The position numbers were made by a program, and so were the translations under genes. A stretch of DNA of 31,136 nucleotides from a virus. Where the stretch lies: positions 1-31,136 of IMG/VR virus record IMGVR_UViG_3300034403_000110; one strand, given 5' to 3'. The notes under the pieces were generated by a model. The model made no database searches. It was given only the letters and a program-made list of their open reading frames with translations, and was not told where the DNA came from. This document shows, in pieces, positions 1 through 7,129 of the stretch. Position 1 is the first letter of the stretch. Each line of letters begins with the position of its first letter.

Positions 1-1152
1 AGTTGCTCCGGGTTGCAAAACTTTGGCATGGCACTACGTTGTGAGGCTACAGGAAAGGAGGTTAACCTTACCCCACAAGATAAACCTGCTGATATTTATC
101 AGACAGTTATCACTAAGGTTAAAGATAAGTTAGAATCCCGAATACCTCATTGGGATTGCATGACTCAAGCAGACGCCGAAAGAGAGGCAACAGAACTTCT
201 TAGGCACTCCTTTGTCCAAAAAGAAGCGAAAGCGTTTCTATTATTTATGGAGGAGGTACTATCTCCATTCTACGATGAGAAAGGAAATAAGATACCCAAG
301 AGTGAAGAAGCTTTGAAGGGTCATAAAATCAGGGAGGAATATTTAGCGATGTACTCATGGTTGAAGTTTGGATTGAACAGGAAGATAAGTAAGCGTTCAG
401 TAATGACATTCCCCTACGGATCAAGAGCCTATGGGTTTCGTGATCAACTCATGGAGGACATAGTAGATAAGACCCGAAGAGAACAAACCCTGCTCTTGGA
501 GTCAGGTAAGATAACTAGAGAGGAGTACGATGAGGCTTATCCTTTTGTACACTTGTCAGGGTATGCAGGGGCAGGTCACATGGCTAATTGGCTTTATGAG
601 GCAGTCACAGGTACAGTTGTGAAAGCTGCTGAAGCAATGCAATGGTTGAAGGAGTGCGCCAAGCTTGTAGCTAAAGGAAACAAGCCTGTCATCTGGACAA
701 CACCACTTGGATTTCCAGTTAAACAGCATTACCATAAGTCCGAGAAACAATTGATTAAGACCTCATTCTTGGGTGCAAAGGATGTGAGATTCATCATGCG
801 TAAGTCATTGCCGGATGTAGATGGGCGGAAGCAGTCAGCCTCTGTATCGCCTAACTTTGTTCACTCACTTGATGCCTCTCACCTGATGCTTGTGACCGCA
901 CGATCTGGGTTAGATAATCTGGCCTTAGTTCACGACAGCTTTGGCACTCTACCGAGCAGGACAGATTATCTATTCAAGGTCTTGAGAGAGGAGTTCTTCA
1001 ACTTATATACTGAAGTGGATGTCTTTGAGAACTTCCGAGAAGAAGTGTTGCAACAATTAGATGAAAAGGAGAAGAAGAAATTAGCACCTTGCCCGGAAAA
1101 AGGTAGCTTAGATTTATCTTTAATCAACCAGAGTATGTATTGCTTTGCCTAA
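1..1152 (+). CDS. Phage single-subunit RNA polymerase, C-terminal part (5' truncated by window)
   Basis: This is the catalytic C-terminal part (383 codons visible) of a T7-type DNA-dependent RNA polymerase, which transcribes the middle and late phage genes from phage-specific promoters. The frame is open from base 1. The first residues, SCSGLQNF, match the T7 segment just after catalytic Asp537, so that Asp lies just outside the window. Fingers motif KRSVMTFPYGS (nt 391-423) carries the equivalents of T7 Lys631 and Tyr639. HSLDASHL (about nt 865) and HDSFGT (nt 931-948) form the palm, the latter holding the second catalytic Asp (T7 Asp812). The protein ends in Phe-Ala like T7 RNAP. Nt 726-801 corresponds to the promoter-specificity loop and differs strongly from T7, as expected if it reads the promoter-like repeats at 1326, 1405 and 12398. 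Identification is secure; the N-terminal half is missing only because of the window edge. Confidence 0.97.
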   Translation, partial: SCSGLQNFGMALRCEATGKEVNLTPQDKPADIYQTVITKVKDKLESRIPHWDCMTQADAEREATELLRHSFVQKEAKAFLLFMEEVLSPFYDEKGNKIPKSEEALKGHKIREEYLAMYSWLKFGLNRKISKRSVMTFPYGSRAYGFRDQLMEDIVDKTRREQTLLLESGKITREEYDEAYPFVHLSGYAGAGHMANWLYEAVTGTVVKAAEAMQWLKECAKLVAKGNKPVIWTTPLGFPVKQHYHKSEKQLIKTSFLGAKDVRFIMRKSLPDVDGRKQSASVSPNFVHSLDASHLMLVTARSGLDNLALVHDSFGTLPSRTDYLFKVLREEFFNLYTEVDVFENFREEVLQQLDEKEKKKLAPCPEKGSLDLSLINQSMYCFA

Positions 1153-1178
1153 AAAGAAGCGGATGTGAGAATAAAAAT

Positions 1179-1343
1179 ATGAGTGAGAGTAACGCCCCCT
1201 CAAGTGGGGGGAAAGGAAGTAGAAGAAGGGAACGGAAAGTTAGTGATGCTGAGTATAAGGCTAACTGGGATTTAATCTTTACTAAAAAGAAGAAGGAGAA
1301 AAAGTTAACTGAGGTGAGACAGAAAGTTAACGGACACCTTTAA
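1179..1343 (+). CDS. Small basic protein of unknown function downstream of RNA polymerase
   Basis: This encodes a 54-residue, strongly basic protein with a Gly/Ser-rich N-terminus followed by RRRERK and KKKKEKK. The middle motif, EYKANWDLIF, resembles the Y-x-x-N-(W/Y)-D-x-I-F pattern that I recall from small phage proteins of unknown function. I chose ATG 1179. A TTG at 1140 would extend the frame 13 codons into the RNA polymerase gene and seems less likely. The Shine-Dalgarno sequence is weak. The last codons overlap promoter-like repeat P1 (from 1326), and a terminator follows, so it is probably the last gene of the early transcript. The function is unknown. Confidence 0.6.
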   Translation: MSESNAPSSGGKGSRRRERKVSDAEYKANWDLIFTKKKKEKKLTEVRQKVNGHL

Positions 1344-1350
1344 GACAACT
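1326..1350 (+). promoter_or_regulatory. Putative phage RNA polymerase promoter P1
   Basis: The element GTTAACGGACACCTTTAA is followed by GACAACT. It recurs at 1405-1429 with one mismatch in 25 bases, and in diverged form at 12398-12422. Its size (18 bases before a G), its position downstream of the RNA polymerase gene, and its placement before the replication and head genes fit promoters for the phage polymerase. The likely +1 is the G at 1344. It overlaps the end of the small gene 1179-1343. The promoter function is inferred from recurrence and position. Confidence 0.7.
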
Positions 1351-1369
1351 GATTGATTGTCGCTCAGTT

Positions 1370-1404
1370 GGCAGTACTTCCACATCGGAGGTATTGCCTT
1401 TTTT
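1370..1404 (+). terminator. Intrinsic terminator at the early/middle boundary
   Basis: A 12-base-pair stem (1370-1381 with 1387-1398, including two G-U pairs) closes a five-base loop and is followed directly by six T (1399-1404). This is a textbook rho-independent terminator. It lies between promoter-like repeats P1 and P2. By analogy with the T7 early terminator it could stop host polymerase after the early genes, and may also attenuate transcription from P1. Confidence 0.9.
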
Positions 1405-1429
1405 GTTAACGGACAGCTTTAAGACAACT
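1405..1429 (+). promoter_or_regulatory. Putative phage RNA polymerase promoter P2
   Basis: GTTAACGGACAGCTTTAA followed by GACAACT differs from P1 by a single C to G change in 25 bases. It starts immediately after the terminator T-run and lies 24 bases before the next gene (1453), so transcription from it would not meet the terminator. The likely +1 is the G at 1423. It is expected to drive the SSB to NrdB block. Confidence 0.72.
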
Positions 1430-1452
1430 TAATTTTACTACACAGGAAACTA

Positions 1453-1656
1453 ATGAAAACAACACTACATGACGTTGAACTATTTGGAGACGATGACACG
1501 CTCTTAACTTTAGAAGTTGAGCATGATGGATTCATTAACCACAACGTAACTATCGAGTCAGTTAAATGGCGAGATAAGGACATCAAAGATGAACTGAGTT
1601 ATGAGGAACTTTATTACCTTGGAGACTTGATCGCTGACTTAAACCCAACTACATAG
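1453..1656 (+). CDS. Small acidic protein of unknown function
   Basis: This encodes a 67-residue acidic protein that I do not recognise. It is the first gene after promoter-like repeat P2 and lies directly upstream of the SSB gene. The Shine-Dalgarno AGGAAA is well placed before ATG 1453. The sequence has an N-terminal acidic stretch (FGDDDT) and a C-terminal acidic, amphipathic half (DELSYEELYYLGDL). It shows no transmembrane segment, signal peptide or cysteine. Its position corresponds to that of T7 gene 2, a 64-residue inhibitor of host RNA polymerase lying just before gene 2.5, but I see no convincing sequence similarity, so that role is only a positional guess. Confidence 0.75.
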   Translation: MKTTLHDVELFGDDDTLLTLEVEHDGFINHNVTIESVKWRDKDIKDELSYEELYYLGDLIADLNPTT

Positions 1657-1668
1657 GACTACTATCAT

Positions 1669-2304
1669 ATGGCTAAACAGAAAATCTTATCACCCAAAGG
1701 TACAGCAGTTTACCCTTGGTTGAATAACCCAGACACTCGCTCATTTAATGGGCAACCAAGCAGACCTGCCTATAAGGTTAGCTTACGCCTCACAGGAGAG
1801 GCCATAGGACAACTACAGGCATCAATCGACCCCTTAGTTGAGGAAAGCTATCAGTTAGCTTTAGAGGAAGCTAAACCTGCTGATAGGAAGAAAGTACATC
1901 GTGCTTACCCCTATTCTGAAGAGGTTGACTCAATGGGGAATGAGACAGGTGCAATGCTTTTCAAGTTCAAGCAGAACGCTGAACTTCGTGCTAAAGACGG
2001 AAGCATCATTAAGATGAAAGTCCCTCTCTTTGATAGCAAGCTGAACACCGTGTCTGAAATGGTGTATGGGGGTAGTGAGATTAAGACGGCCTTCACCACC
2101 AGACCTTACTACCTAGCTTTGACTAAGGCAGCAGGAATCTCATGTGATTTATCCGCAGTTCAAGTCCTTACCCTTGTGTCCGGCAATGGACAAACAGGTA
2201 CTTCATTTGGTTTTGGAAGTGAAGAGGGTTTTGAATCAGTTGCCGAGGTGGAATCCCCACAAACTTTTGAGGAAGCCTTTGAGGATGAAGACGAGGAGTT
2301 CTAG
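1669..2304 (+). CDS. Single-stranded DNA-binding protein (T7 gp2.5-like)
   Basis: This 211-residue protein coats single-stranded DNA at the phage replication fork and coordinates polymerase and primase-helicase. Its length and layout match T7 gp2.5. An N-terminal region with conserved LSPKGTAVYPWLN and the aromatic and basic positions of an OB fold is followed by a central MKVPLFDSK segment. The C-terminal tail is highly acidic (about the last 30 residues) and ends in Phe, as in T7 gp2.5, where the tail contacts replication partners. The ATG at 1669 follows a weak AGG in the stop codon of the upstream gene, suggesting translational coupling. Its 3' end overlaps the RusA-like gene by 20 bases. 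Confidence 0.92.
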   Translation: MAKQKILSPKGTAVYPWLNNPDTRSFNGQPSRPAYKVSLRLTGEAIGQLQASIDPLVEESYQLALEEAKPADRKKVHRAYPYSEEVDSMGNETGAMLFKFKQNAELRAKDGSIIKMKVPLFDSKLNTVSEMVYGGSEIKTAFTTRPYYLALTKAAGISCDLSAVQVLTLVSGNGQTGTSFGFGSEEGFESVAEVESPQTFEEAFEDEDEEF

Positions 2305-2644
2305 TGAGTGGGTATCCGCACACATTAAACCTTTAAGTATTAATGAGGCATGGAATGGGCGAAAGGTTAAGTCAGCTAAGTACAGGAGATACGAGGAAGT
2401 ATTACTCGCTATTCTCCCAGACTTAACCATCCCCATAGGCGATCTCTATGTCAAGTTAGTGGTTAGATATAGGTCTAACCGCTCAGATATAGATAACTGC
2501 ATTAAGCCTTTCTTAGACATCTTACAAAAGCGGTATCACTTCAATGATAACAGGGTTTATAGATTATCAATAAGGAAGGAAGTTGTACCCAAACATGAGG
2601 AGGGAATCACTTTTTCAATAACAGATTATGAAACTAAAAAATAG
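2285..2644 (+). CDS. rusA: RusA-like Holliday-junction resolvase
   Basis: This 119-residue protein is predicted to cut branched DNA (Holliday junctions) formed during replication, recombination and packaging. The key evidence is RSDIDNCIKPFLDILQ followed by FNDNRVYRL. This matches the RusA pattern D-x-D-N-x-x-K-x-x-x-D-x-L plus a downstream acidic pair, containing the metal-binding Asp residues and the conserved Lys. An N-terminal INEAWNGR segment also fits the family. The start is ATG 2285, with GAGGA 11 bases upstream, inside the SSB gene; an earlier start would only duplicate the SSB region. The gene occupies the slot where T7 carries the unrelated endonuclease I (gene 3), which suggests functional replacement. 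Confidence 0.88.
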   Translation: MKTRSSSEWVSAHIKPLSINEAWNGRKVKSAKYRRYEEVLLAILPDLTIPIGDLYVKLVVRYRSNRSDIDNCIKPFLDILQKRYHFNDNRVYRLSIRKEVVPKHEEGITFSITDYETKK

Positions 2645-3095
2645 AGAAAAAACAACACAGCTTGTCATACACTGTTCAGCAACTAAGCCGGACATGATGA
2701 TTGGCGCAAAAGAGATAACAGCATGGCATAAGGACAGGGGGTGGCTGACTAACGGTTACCACTATGTAATTAATCGCTCTGCTCGTTTAGAACTGGGACG
2801 GCAGGAAGATGCTATAGGAGCAGGGGCTAGGGGAAATAATCTGGAGTCTGTTCATATCTGCATGGTAGGAGGAGTGGATGCGGAGTTAAAACCTGACGAT
2901 AACTTTACCGTAAGTCAGTACACCACCTTACGCAACGTACTCATTTTACTACGCAGTCGATACCCAGAAACAACCATTTATGGTCACTACGAACTCGATA
3001 ATAAGAAGGCTTGTCCATCGTTTGATGTAGACAGATTCTTAGATGTCATCGACATGACCAAAGAACCAACTAAAACTACTAACTATTTAACTTAA
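2628..3095 (+). CDS. N-acetylmuramoyl-L-alanine amidase (T7 lysozyme, gp3.5-like)
   Basis: This 155-residue zinc amidase cleaves the bond between muramic acid and L-alanine in peptidoglycan. Zinc ligands are visible as His15 (VIHCSATKP), His120 (YGHYE) and Cys129 (KKACPSFD). Tyr44 (NGYHYVI) and Lys127 match the T7 catalytic positions Tyr46 and Lys128, and the length is close to the 151 residues of T7. In T7 this protein also binds and inhibits the phage RNA polymerase, so a regulatory role is plausible here too. It overlaps the RusA-like gene by 17 bases. There is no signal peptide, so release would need a holin or a similar factor. Confidence 0.96.
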   Translation: MKLKNREKTTQLVIHCSATKPDMMIGAKEITAWHKDRGWLTNGYHYVINRSARLELGRQEDAIGAGARGNNLESVHICMVGGVDAELKPDDNFTVSQYTTLRNVLILLRSRYPETTIYGHYELDNKKACPSFDVDRFLDVIDMTKEPTKTTNYLT

Positions 3096-3108
3096 AAGGA
3101 CTCATTTT

Positions 3109-3423
3109 ATGACTACCACTACTAAACTTACTCAGCCGGAAATCATCATCAATCACATCGTTAAATACGGTGAGTTAACTTGTAAGATGGCACTTAATCT
3201 TTATGACATTGCTCACCTGCCTAGCAAGATTTATCTTCTTAAAGCCCAAGGTTTTGAGTTCGTTACTAGAGAGGTATCAAGAGGAGAAAGAGGTCGAGCC
3301 ATTGTCGCTTATAATCTGACTGAAGACCATAGAACACACGCTTTAGATGTCGTGGAGTACAACCGCTTATATAGCAAATTAAGATTGCAAGCTATACAAG
3401 ATACCCATCAATTGCCTATCTAA
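3109..3423 (+). CDS. Small winged-helix/HTH protein
   Basis: This 104-residue protein resembles the HTH_39-type winged-helix domain found in phage proteins. Residues about 8-55 read as helices ending in ALNLYDIAHLPSKIYLLKAQGFEF, matching the usual pattern of a hydrophobic helix, then an S/A-x-x-I-x-x-L recognition helix, then the QG-(F/Y) wing. A short basic segment (RGERGRA) follows. The Shine-Dalgarno AAGGA lies upstream of ATG 3109. The gene sits between the amidase and the primase-helicase, and its stop TAA touches the TTG start of the primase gene. The DNA-binding role is inferred, and a target site cannot be named. Confidence 0.72.
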   Translation: MTTTTKLTQPEIIINHIVKYGELTCKMALNLYDIAHLPSKIYLLKAQGFEFVTREVSRGERGRAIVAYNLTEDHRTHALDVVEYNRLYSKLRLQAIQDTHQLPI

Positions 3424-5028
3424 TTGAAGACGGAATCTGCATTTGTTTCCCATGAACCATGCCCCTCATGTGCTAGTAAAGATAACTTAGCTAGGTACAG
3501 TGATGGGCATGGTTACTGTTTTTCATGTGAGTACTTTGAAACGGCTGAAGGAGAGATTAAGGTGAGTAGTAAAATAGAGTTTACCCCTTTGAAGGGGGAG
3601 TATAAGGCGTTAAAAGCTAGGGGGATCACGGAAGAAACCTGCGCCTTATACCACTACTCCATTAGCGATAGTGTTAACGGTAGAGTTCACGTTGCTAATA
3701 TGTACAACAAGGACGGTACTCTCACTGCTCAGAAATTGAGAGGTAAGGGTAAGGCATTTAGTGTCCGAGGTAATCTTGATAATTCCCTCTTTGGTAGACA
3801 TTTGTGGTCAGGTGGAAGGAAGCTTGTAATTACAGAAGGTGAGATAGATTGTCTTTCTGTGTCACAAGTTCAAGGCAATTCCTACCCAGTTCTTTCCCTC
3901 CCTAATGGGGCTGCAGGTGCTAAGAAGGTTATAGCGAGCAACTTAGAGTATCTAGATAACTTTGAAGAGATTATCCTAATGTTTGATATGGATAAGGCAG
4001 GACGTAAGGCTAGTTTAGAGTGCGCTTCTATCTTACCTATAGAGAAAGTTAAGATTGCAGAGTTACCTGAGAAGGATGCCAATACCTGTCTAACTGAGGG
4101 TAAGGGCAAGGCCATCATCAATGCCATATGGTCAGCAGTCCCTTATCGTCCTGATGGGTTAGTAAAACTCTCCGATATCATAGACGATGTACTAAAGCCT
4201 ACTGAAGTGGGTATCCCTTGGTTCTTACCTACCTTAACAGAGTATACCTACGGTAGAAGATGGGGAGAGACTTACTTCTTCGGGGCAGGAACAGGTGTAG
4301 GTAAGACCGATGTATTCACTCAATCAATTGCTTTTGACATTGAGACCTTGAAGGAAAAAGTAGGGGTGTTTTACTTAGAGCAAGGGACAATTGAAACTGG
4401 TAAGCGTATAGCAGGGAAGCTATGCGGTAAACGCTTTCATGTCCCAGATGCAGGGTGGACGAGTAAGGAACTTGAAGCTTGCTTAAAGGATAAAGAGTTA
4501 GTAGATAGGATCACCTTATATGATTCATTCGGGGTCAATGATTGGGACTCAATGAGACAGAAGATTGTCTACTTAGCCTCAAATGGAGTGCGCCTTTTCT
4601 ATATAGATCACCTGACAGCATTAGCAACAGGACAGGATCAGAATGAAAGGGAAGTCCTAGAAAAGATAACTGCTGACATGGCATCTTTAGCTAAGAAGCA
4701 TCAAGTTATCATCCACGTTATATCTCACCTCGCTACACCAGACGGCACACCCCACGAAGAAGGTGGTCGTGTCTCTATCCGGCACTTTAAAGGTAGTAGA
4801 GCAATTGGCTTTTGGGCGCACTTTATGTTTGGCATGGAGCGTGACCAACAGCATGAGGATGTCTCTTTAAGACAACTCACTACCTTTAGGGTACTCAAGG
4901 ATAGGCATACAGGTTCTTCTACTGGCAAGACTATTCAACTTGGTTATATAGAAGAGACAGGGATGTTATTTGAGCATGACGAGGATGTAACAAAGGTGTT
5001 TACCCCAGAGGTAATTGATGAGTTCTAG
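3424..5028 (+). CDS. Primase-helicase (T7 gp4-like), full-length form
   Basis: This 534-residue bifunctional protein makes RNA primers and unwinds DNA at the fork. It begins with a zinc ribbon with Cys13, Cys16, Cys32 and Cys35, with the same C-x2-C-x15-C-x2-C spacing as T7 gp4. A TOPRIM primase domain follows (TEGEIDCLS, then FDMDKAGR). Next comes a RecA-type hexameric helicase with Walker A GAGTGVGKTD (about nt 4281-4310), the Walker B-like YIDHLTAL and the sensor HVISHL. The C-terminus is acidic and ends in Phe, as needed in T7 for polymerase contact. The only available start is TTG 3424, directly after an in-frame TAA that also ends the HTH gene. No Shine-Dalgarno is evident, so initiation probably relies on coupling. 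Confidence 0.95.
   Translation: MKTESAFVSHEPCPSCASKDNLARYSDGHGYCFSCEYFETAEGEIKVSSKIEFTPLKGEYKALKARGITEETCALYHYSISDSVNGRVHVANMYNKDGTLTAQKLRGKGKAFSVRGNLDNSLFGRHLWSGGRKLVITEGEIDCLSVSQVQGNSYPVLSLPNGAAGAKKVIASNLEYLDNFEEIILMFDMDKAGRKASLECASILPIEKVKIAELPEKDANTCLTEGKGKAIINAIWSAVPYRPDGLVKLSDIIDDVLKPTEVGIPWFLPTLTEYTYGRRWGETYFFGAGTGVGKTDVFTQSIAFDIETLKEKVGVFYLEQGTIETGKRIAGKLCGKRFHVPDAGWTSKELEACLKDKELVDRITLYDSFGVNDWDSMRQKIVYLASNGVRLFYIDHLTALATGQDQNEREVLEKITADMASLAKKHQVIIHVISHLATPDGTPHEEGGRVSIRHFKGSRAIGFWAHFMFGMERDQQHEDVSLRQLTTFRVLKDRHTGSSTGKTIQLGYIEETGMLFEHDEDVTKVFTPEVIDEF
3548..3564 (+). promoter_or_regulatory. Internal ribosome binding site and GTG start for a short helicase form
   Basis: AAGGAG at 3548-3553 lies eight bases before an in-frame GTG at 3562. 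Initiation there would produce a 488-residue protein lacking the zinc ribbon but keeping TOPRIM and helicase domains. This matches the T7 arrangement in which gene 4 gives a full-length 4A and a zinc-less 4B. This site is much stronger than the one for the full-length TTG start. Confidence 0.6.
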
Positions 5029-5036
5029 GAGGTGTG

Positions 5037-6863
5037 ATGAGGAGATATTGCTTTGATGTTGAGACAGATGGATTACTTCCGGAACTAACCAAGATACATT
5101 GCTTAGTCATTCAAGATGTAGATACAGGGGAGGTCTTTAAGTATCCACCGGGTGAGGTGAAGGAGGGGTTAAAGAAGTTAGCGTATGCTGATGTCCTCAT
5201 TGCTCACAATGGGATTGGATTTGACCTACCTGCAATACAAAAGATTTACCCTAAGTTTAAAAGCAAGCCTTGGGGTAAGGTCTTAGATACACTGGTTTAC
5301 GCTAAGTTGGTGTGGTCAAACCGAAGAGACCTTGACTTTGGTTTATTTCAGAAGAATAAATTGGAGGGGAAGTACATTGGCTCTCATTCCTTAAAGTCTT
5401 ACGGATACAGATTAGGTATCTTAAAAGGTGACTTCTCTGAGGGTACAGATTGGCAGACCTACAGTGAGGACATGTTGAGTTATTGTGAGCAGGATGTAGC
5501 AGTAACTACGGCATTATTTAAGCAGTTGGAGTCTTACAATTACTCTGAGACTGCTATTAAGTTAGAGATGGATGTCGCTACCTTGATGACGCAACAGGAG
5601 AGAAACGGTTTCTACTTTAATGAGAAGGAGGCCGCCAATCTTTACGCTGAGTTGAGTGAACGTAGAGGGGTCATACATCAAGAACTACTTGATACTTTTG
5701 GTGCGTGGTATAAAAAAGGTATAGAAACTACACCTAAACGTACTCTTAATTTCAAGGATAAGACCAAACCTTCTTATGTAGAAGGGGCAGTCTACACCAA
5801 GGTCACACGCATCACCTTTAATCCGGCATCAAGAGCGCATATTGCTAAACGCCTGAAAGAGTTATTTGGATGGGAATCACCTGAGACTACAGAGAAAGGC
5901 CAACCAAAAATAGATGAGACTACTCTGCAATGTCTAGGTAATGAACACTCTAAGTTGCTCATAGAGTACTTCATGTTACAGAAGAGGATCGGGCAGTTAG
6001 CTGAGGGGGATAACGCATGGTTGAAATTAGTAAGAGAGGGAAAACTTCATGGTCGTATTAACACTAATGGTGCTGTCACAGGCAGGGCTACTCACCATTC
6101 TCCTAATATTGCTCAAGTACCGAGTGGTAACGCTATTTACGGCAAAGAGTGTCGTTCTTTATTTACTGTCCCTGATGGTTATAAGTTATTTGGTTGCGAT
6201 GCTTCTGGCCTTGAACTTAGATGCCTTGGTCATTACATGAGTGCGTATGACGGTGGGGAGTATAACAAGGAGATACTTGAGGGTGATATCCATACTGCTA
6301 ATCAGAACGCAGCAGGACTATCCTCAAGACCTCAAGCTAAGACTTTCATCTACGCCTTTTTATATGGTGCAGGGGATGTCAAGGTTGGTTCTATTGTCCA
6401 TCCCGATTCAGATGAAGAGACTCAACGTAAGGCCGGAAGGAGACTGAAATCCAGATTCTTGAAGAATACCCCTGCGCTTAAAACATTAAGGGAGCGTACC
6501 TCAACTGCTTCAGAGAGAGGGTACTTAAAGGGGTTAGATGGAAGACAGATATTCATCCGCTCTAAACACGCTGCCTTAAACTCTCTATTGCAATCAGCAG
6601 GGGCAATTATTTGTAAGGCATGGTTAGTCGAACTGGACAAGCTAATGTCCTCTCATGGCTTCTCTCATTCATGGCAAGGTGATTATGTTTACTGCGCTTG
6701 GGTTCATGATGAATTACAGATAGCAGTAAAAGGGAAGGAAGCCCTAGAAGCAATTAAGAAAGCCTCAAGACAGGCGATTAGAAATGTCGAAGTAGATTTA
6801 AAACTACGCTGTCCTCTAGATAGCGACTACTCAATTGGCTCTACATGGGCTGACACACACTAA
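5037..6863 (+). CDS. Family A DNA polymerase with 3'-5' exonuclease (T7 gp5-like)
   Basis: This is the replicative polymerase, 608 residues against 704 in T7. The exonuclease domain shows DVETDG (Asp7, Glu9), AHNGIGFDLP and YCEQDVAVT. Polymerase motifs are A, DASGLELR (nt 6198-6221); B, AKTFIYAFLYGAG (about nt 6331-6372); and C, VHDELQ (HDE at nt 6705-6713). NGAVTGRATH and GLDGR are also conserved. I chose ATG 5037 because AGGAGG (5027-5032) is only one base from the GTG at 5034. The segment matching the T7 thioredoxin-binding insertion (between GAWY and ITFN, nt about 5700-5822) is roughly 35 residues shorter than in T7. It lies directly downstream of the primase-helicase gene. Confidence 0.97.
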   Translation: MRRYCFDVETDGLLPELTKIHCLVIQDVDTGEVFKYPPGEVKEGLKKLAYADVLIAHNGIGFDLPAIQKIYPKFKSKPWGKVLDTLVYAKLVWSNRRDLDFGLFQKNKLEGKYIGSHSLKSYGYRLGILKGDFSEGTDWQTYSEDMLSYCEQDVAVTTALFKQLESYNYSETAIKLEMDVATLMTQQERNGFYFNEKEAANLYAELSERRGVIHQELLDTFGAWYKKGIETTPKRTLNFKDKTKPSYVEGAVYTKVTRITFNPASRAHIAKRLKELFGWESPETTEKGQPKIDETTLQCLGNEHSKLLIEYFMLQKRIGQLAEGDNAWLKLVREGKLHGRINTNGAVTGRATHHSPNIAQVPSGNAIYGKECRSLFTVPDGYKLFGCDASGLELRCLGHYMSAYDGGEYNKEILEGDIHTANQNAAGLSSRPQAKTFIYAFLYGAGDVKVGSIVHPDSDEETQRKAGRRLKSRFLKNTPALKTLRERTSTASERGYLKGLDGRQIFIRSKHAALNSLLQSAGAIICKAWLVELDKLMSSHGFSHSWQGDYVYCAWVHDELQIAVKGKEALEAIKKASRQAIRNVEVDLKLRCPLDSDYSIGSTWADTH

Positions 6864-6874
6864 CAGGATGATTA

Positions 6875-7129
6875 ATGAACAACGATGATAAGGTCTTCGC
6901 ATTACTTTGGGGTTTAGGTGACCTACTGGATAAGCATAGTGCTGCTATTTCCTTCAATGAAGATGATGGACTAACTCTAATATTTGCTGATATGGCAAAT
7001 GAACTTGATGTAATAACTATCCCTTTTAATTCGGAGGTTGCCTCAAGTGGGACAATCTTATCCCTGCTACAGAAGGCTAGAGGTGAGGATGAGGATTATG
7101 TGGTAGAAGAAGAGAGGAAGTTAAATTGA
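6875..7129 (+). CDS. Acidic hypothetical protein
   Basis: This encodes an 84-residue acidic protein that I do not recognise. It starts at ATG 6875 with AGGA upstream. The sequence has a hydrophobic N-terminal helix (FALLWGLGDLL), a central beta-like stretch (GLTLIFADM, VITIPF), and an acidic end (EDEDYVVEEERK). There are no cysteines and no clear membrane segment. It lies between DNA polymerase and the nucleotide-metabolism genes. Its stop codon overlaps the TTG start of the next small gene (TTGA), so the two are probably translated together. Confidence 0.75.
   Translation: MNNDDKVFALLWGLGDLLDKHSAAISFNEDDGLTLIFADMANELDVITIPFNSEVASSGTILSLLQKARGEDEDYVVEEERKLN

Noticed and set aside
3673-3691. 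GTTAACGGT at the start of a possible promoter copy within the primase-helicase gene
   Set aside because: Only the first eight to nine bases match; the CACCTTTAAG core is absent.
4865-4877. Thirteen bases (CTTTAAGACAACT) identical to the 3' half of promoter repeat P1, inside the primase-helicase gene
   Set aside because: The upstream half that should carry specificity (GTTAACGGACA) does not match, and the bases are explained by coding sequence for SLRQLT. Probably coincidence.
6049-6447. Two open frames in a second reading frame inside the DNA polymerase gene
   Set aside because: They overlap conserved polymerase motifs, lack ribosome sites, and are typical shadow frames.
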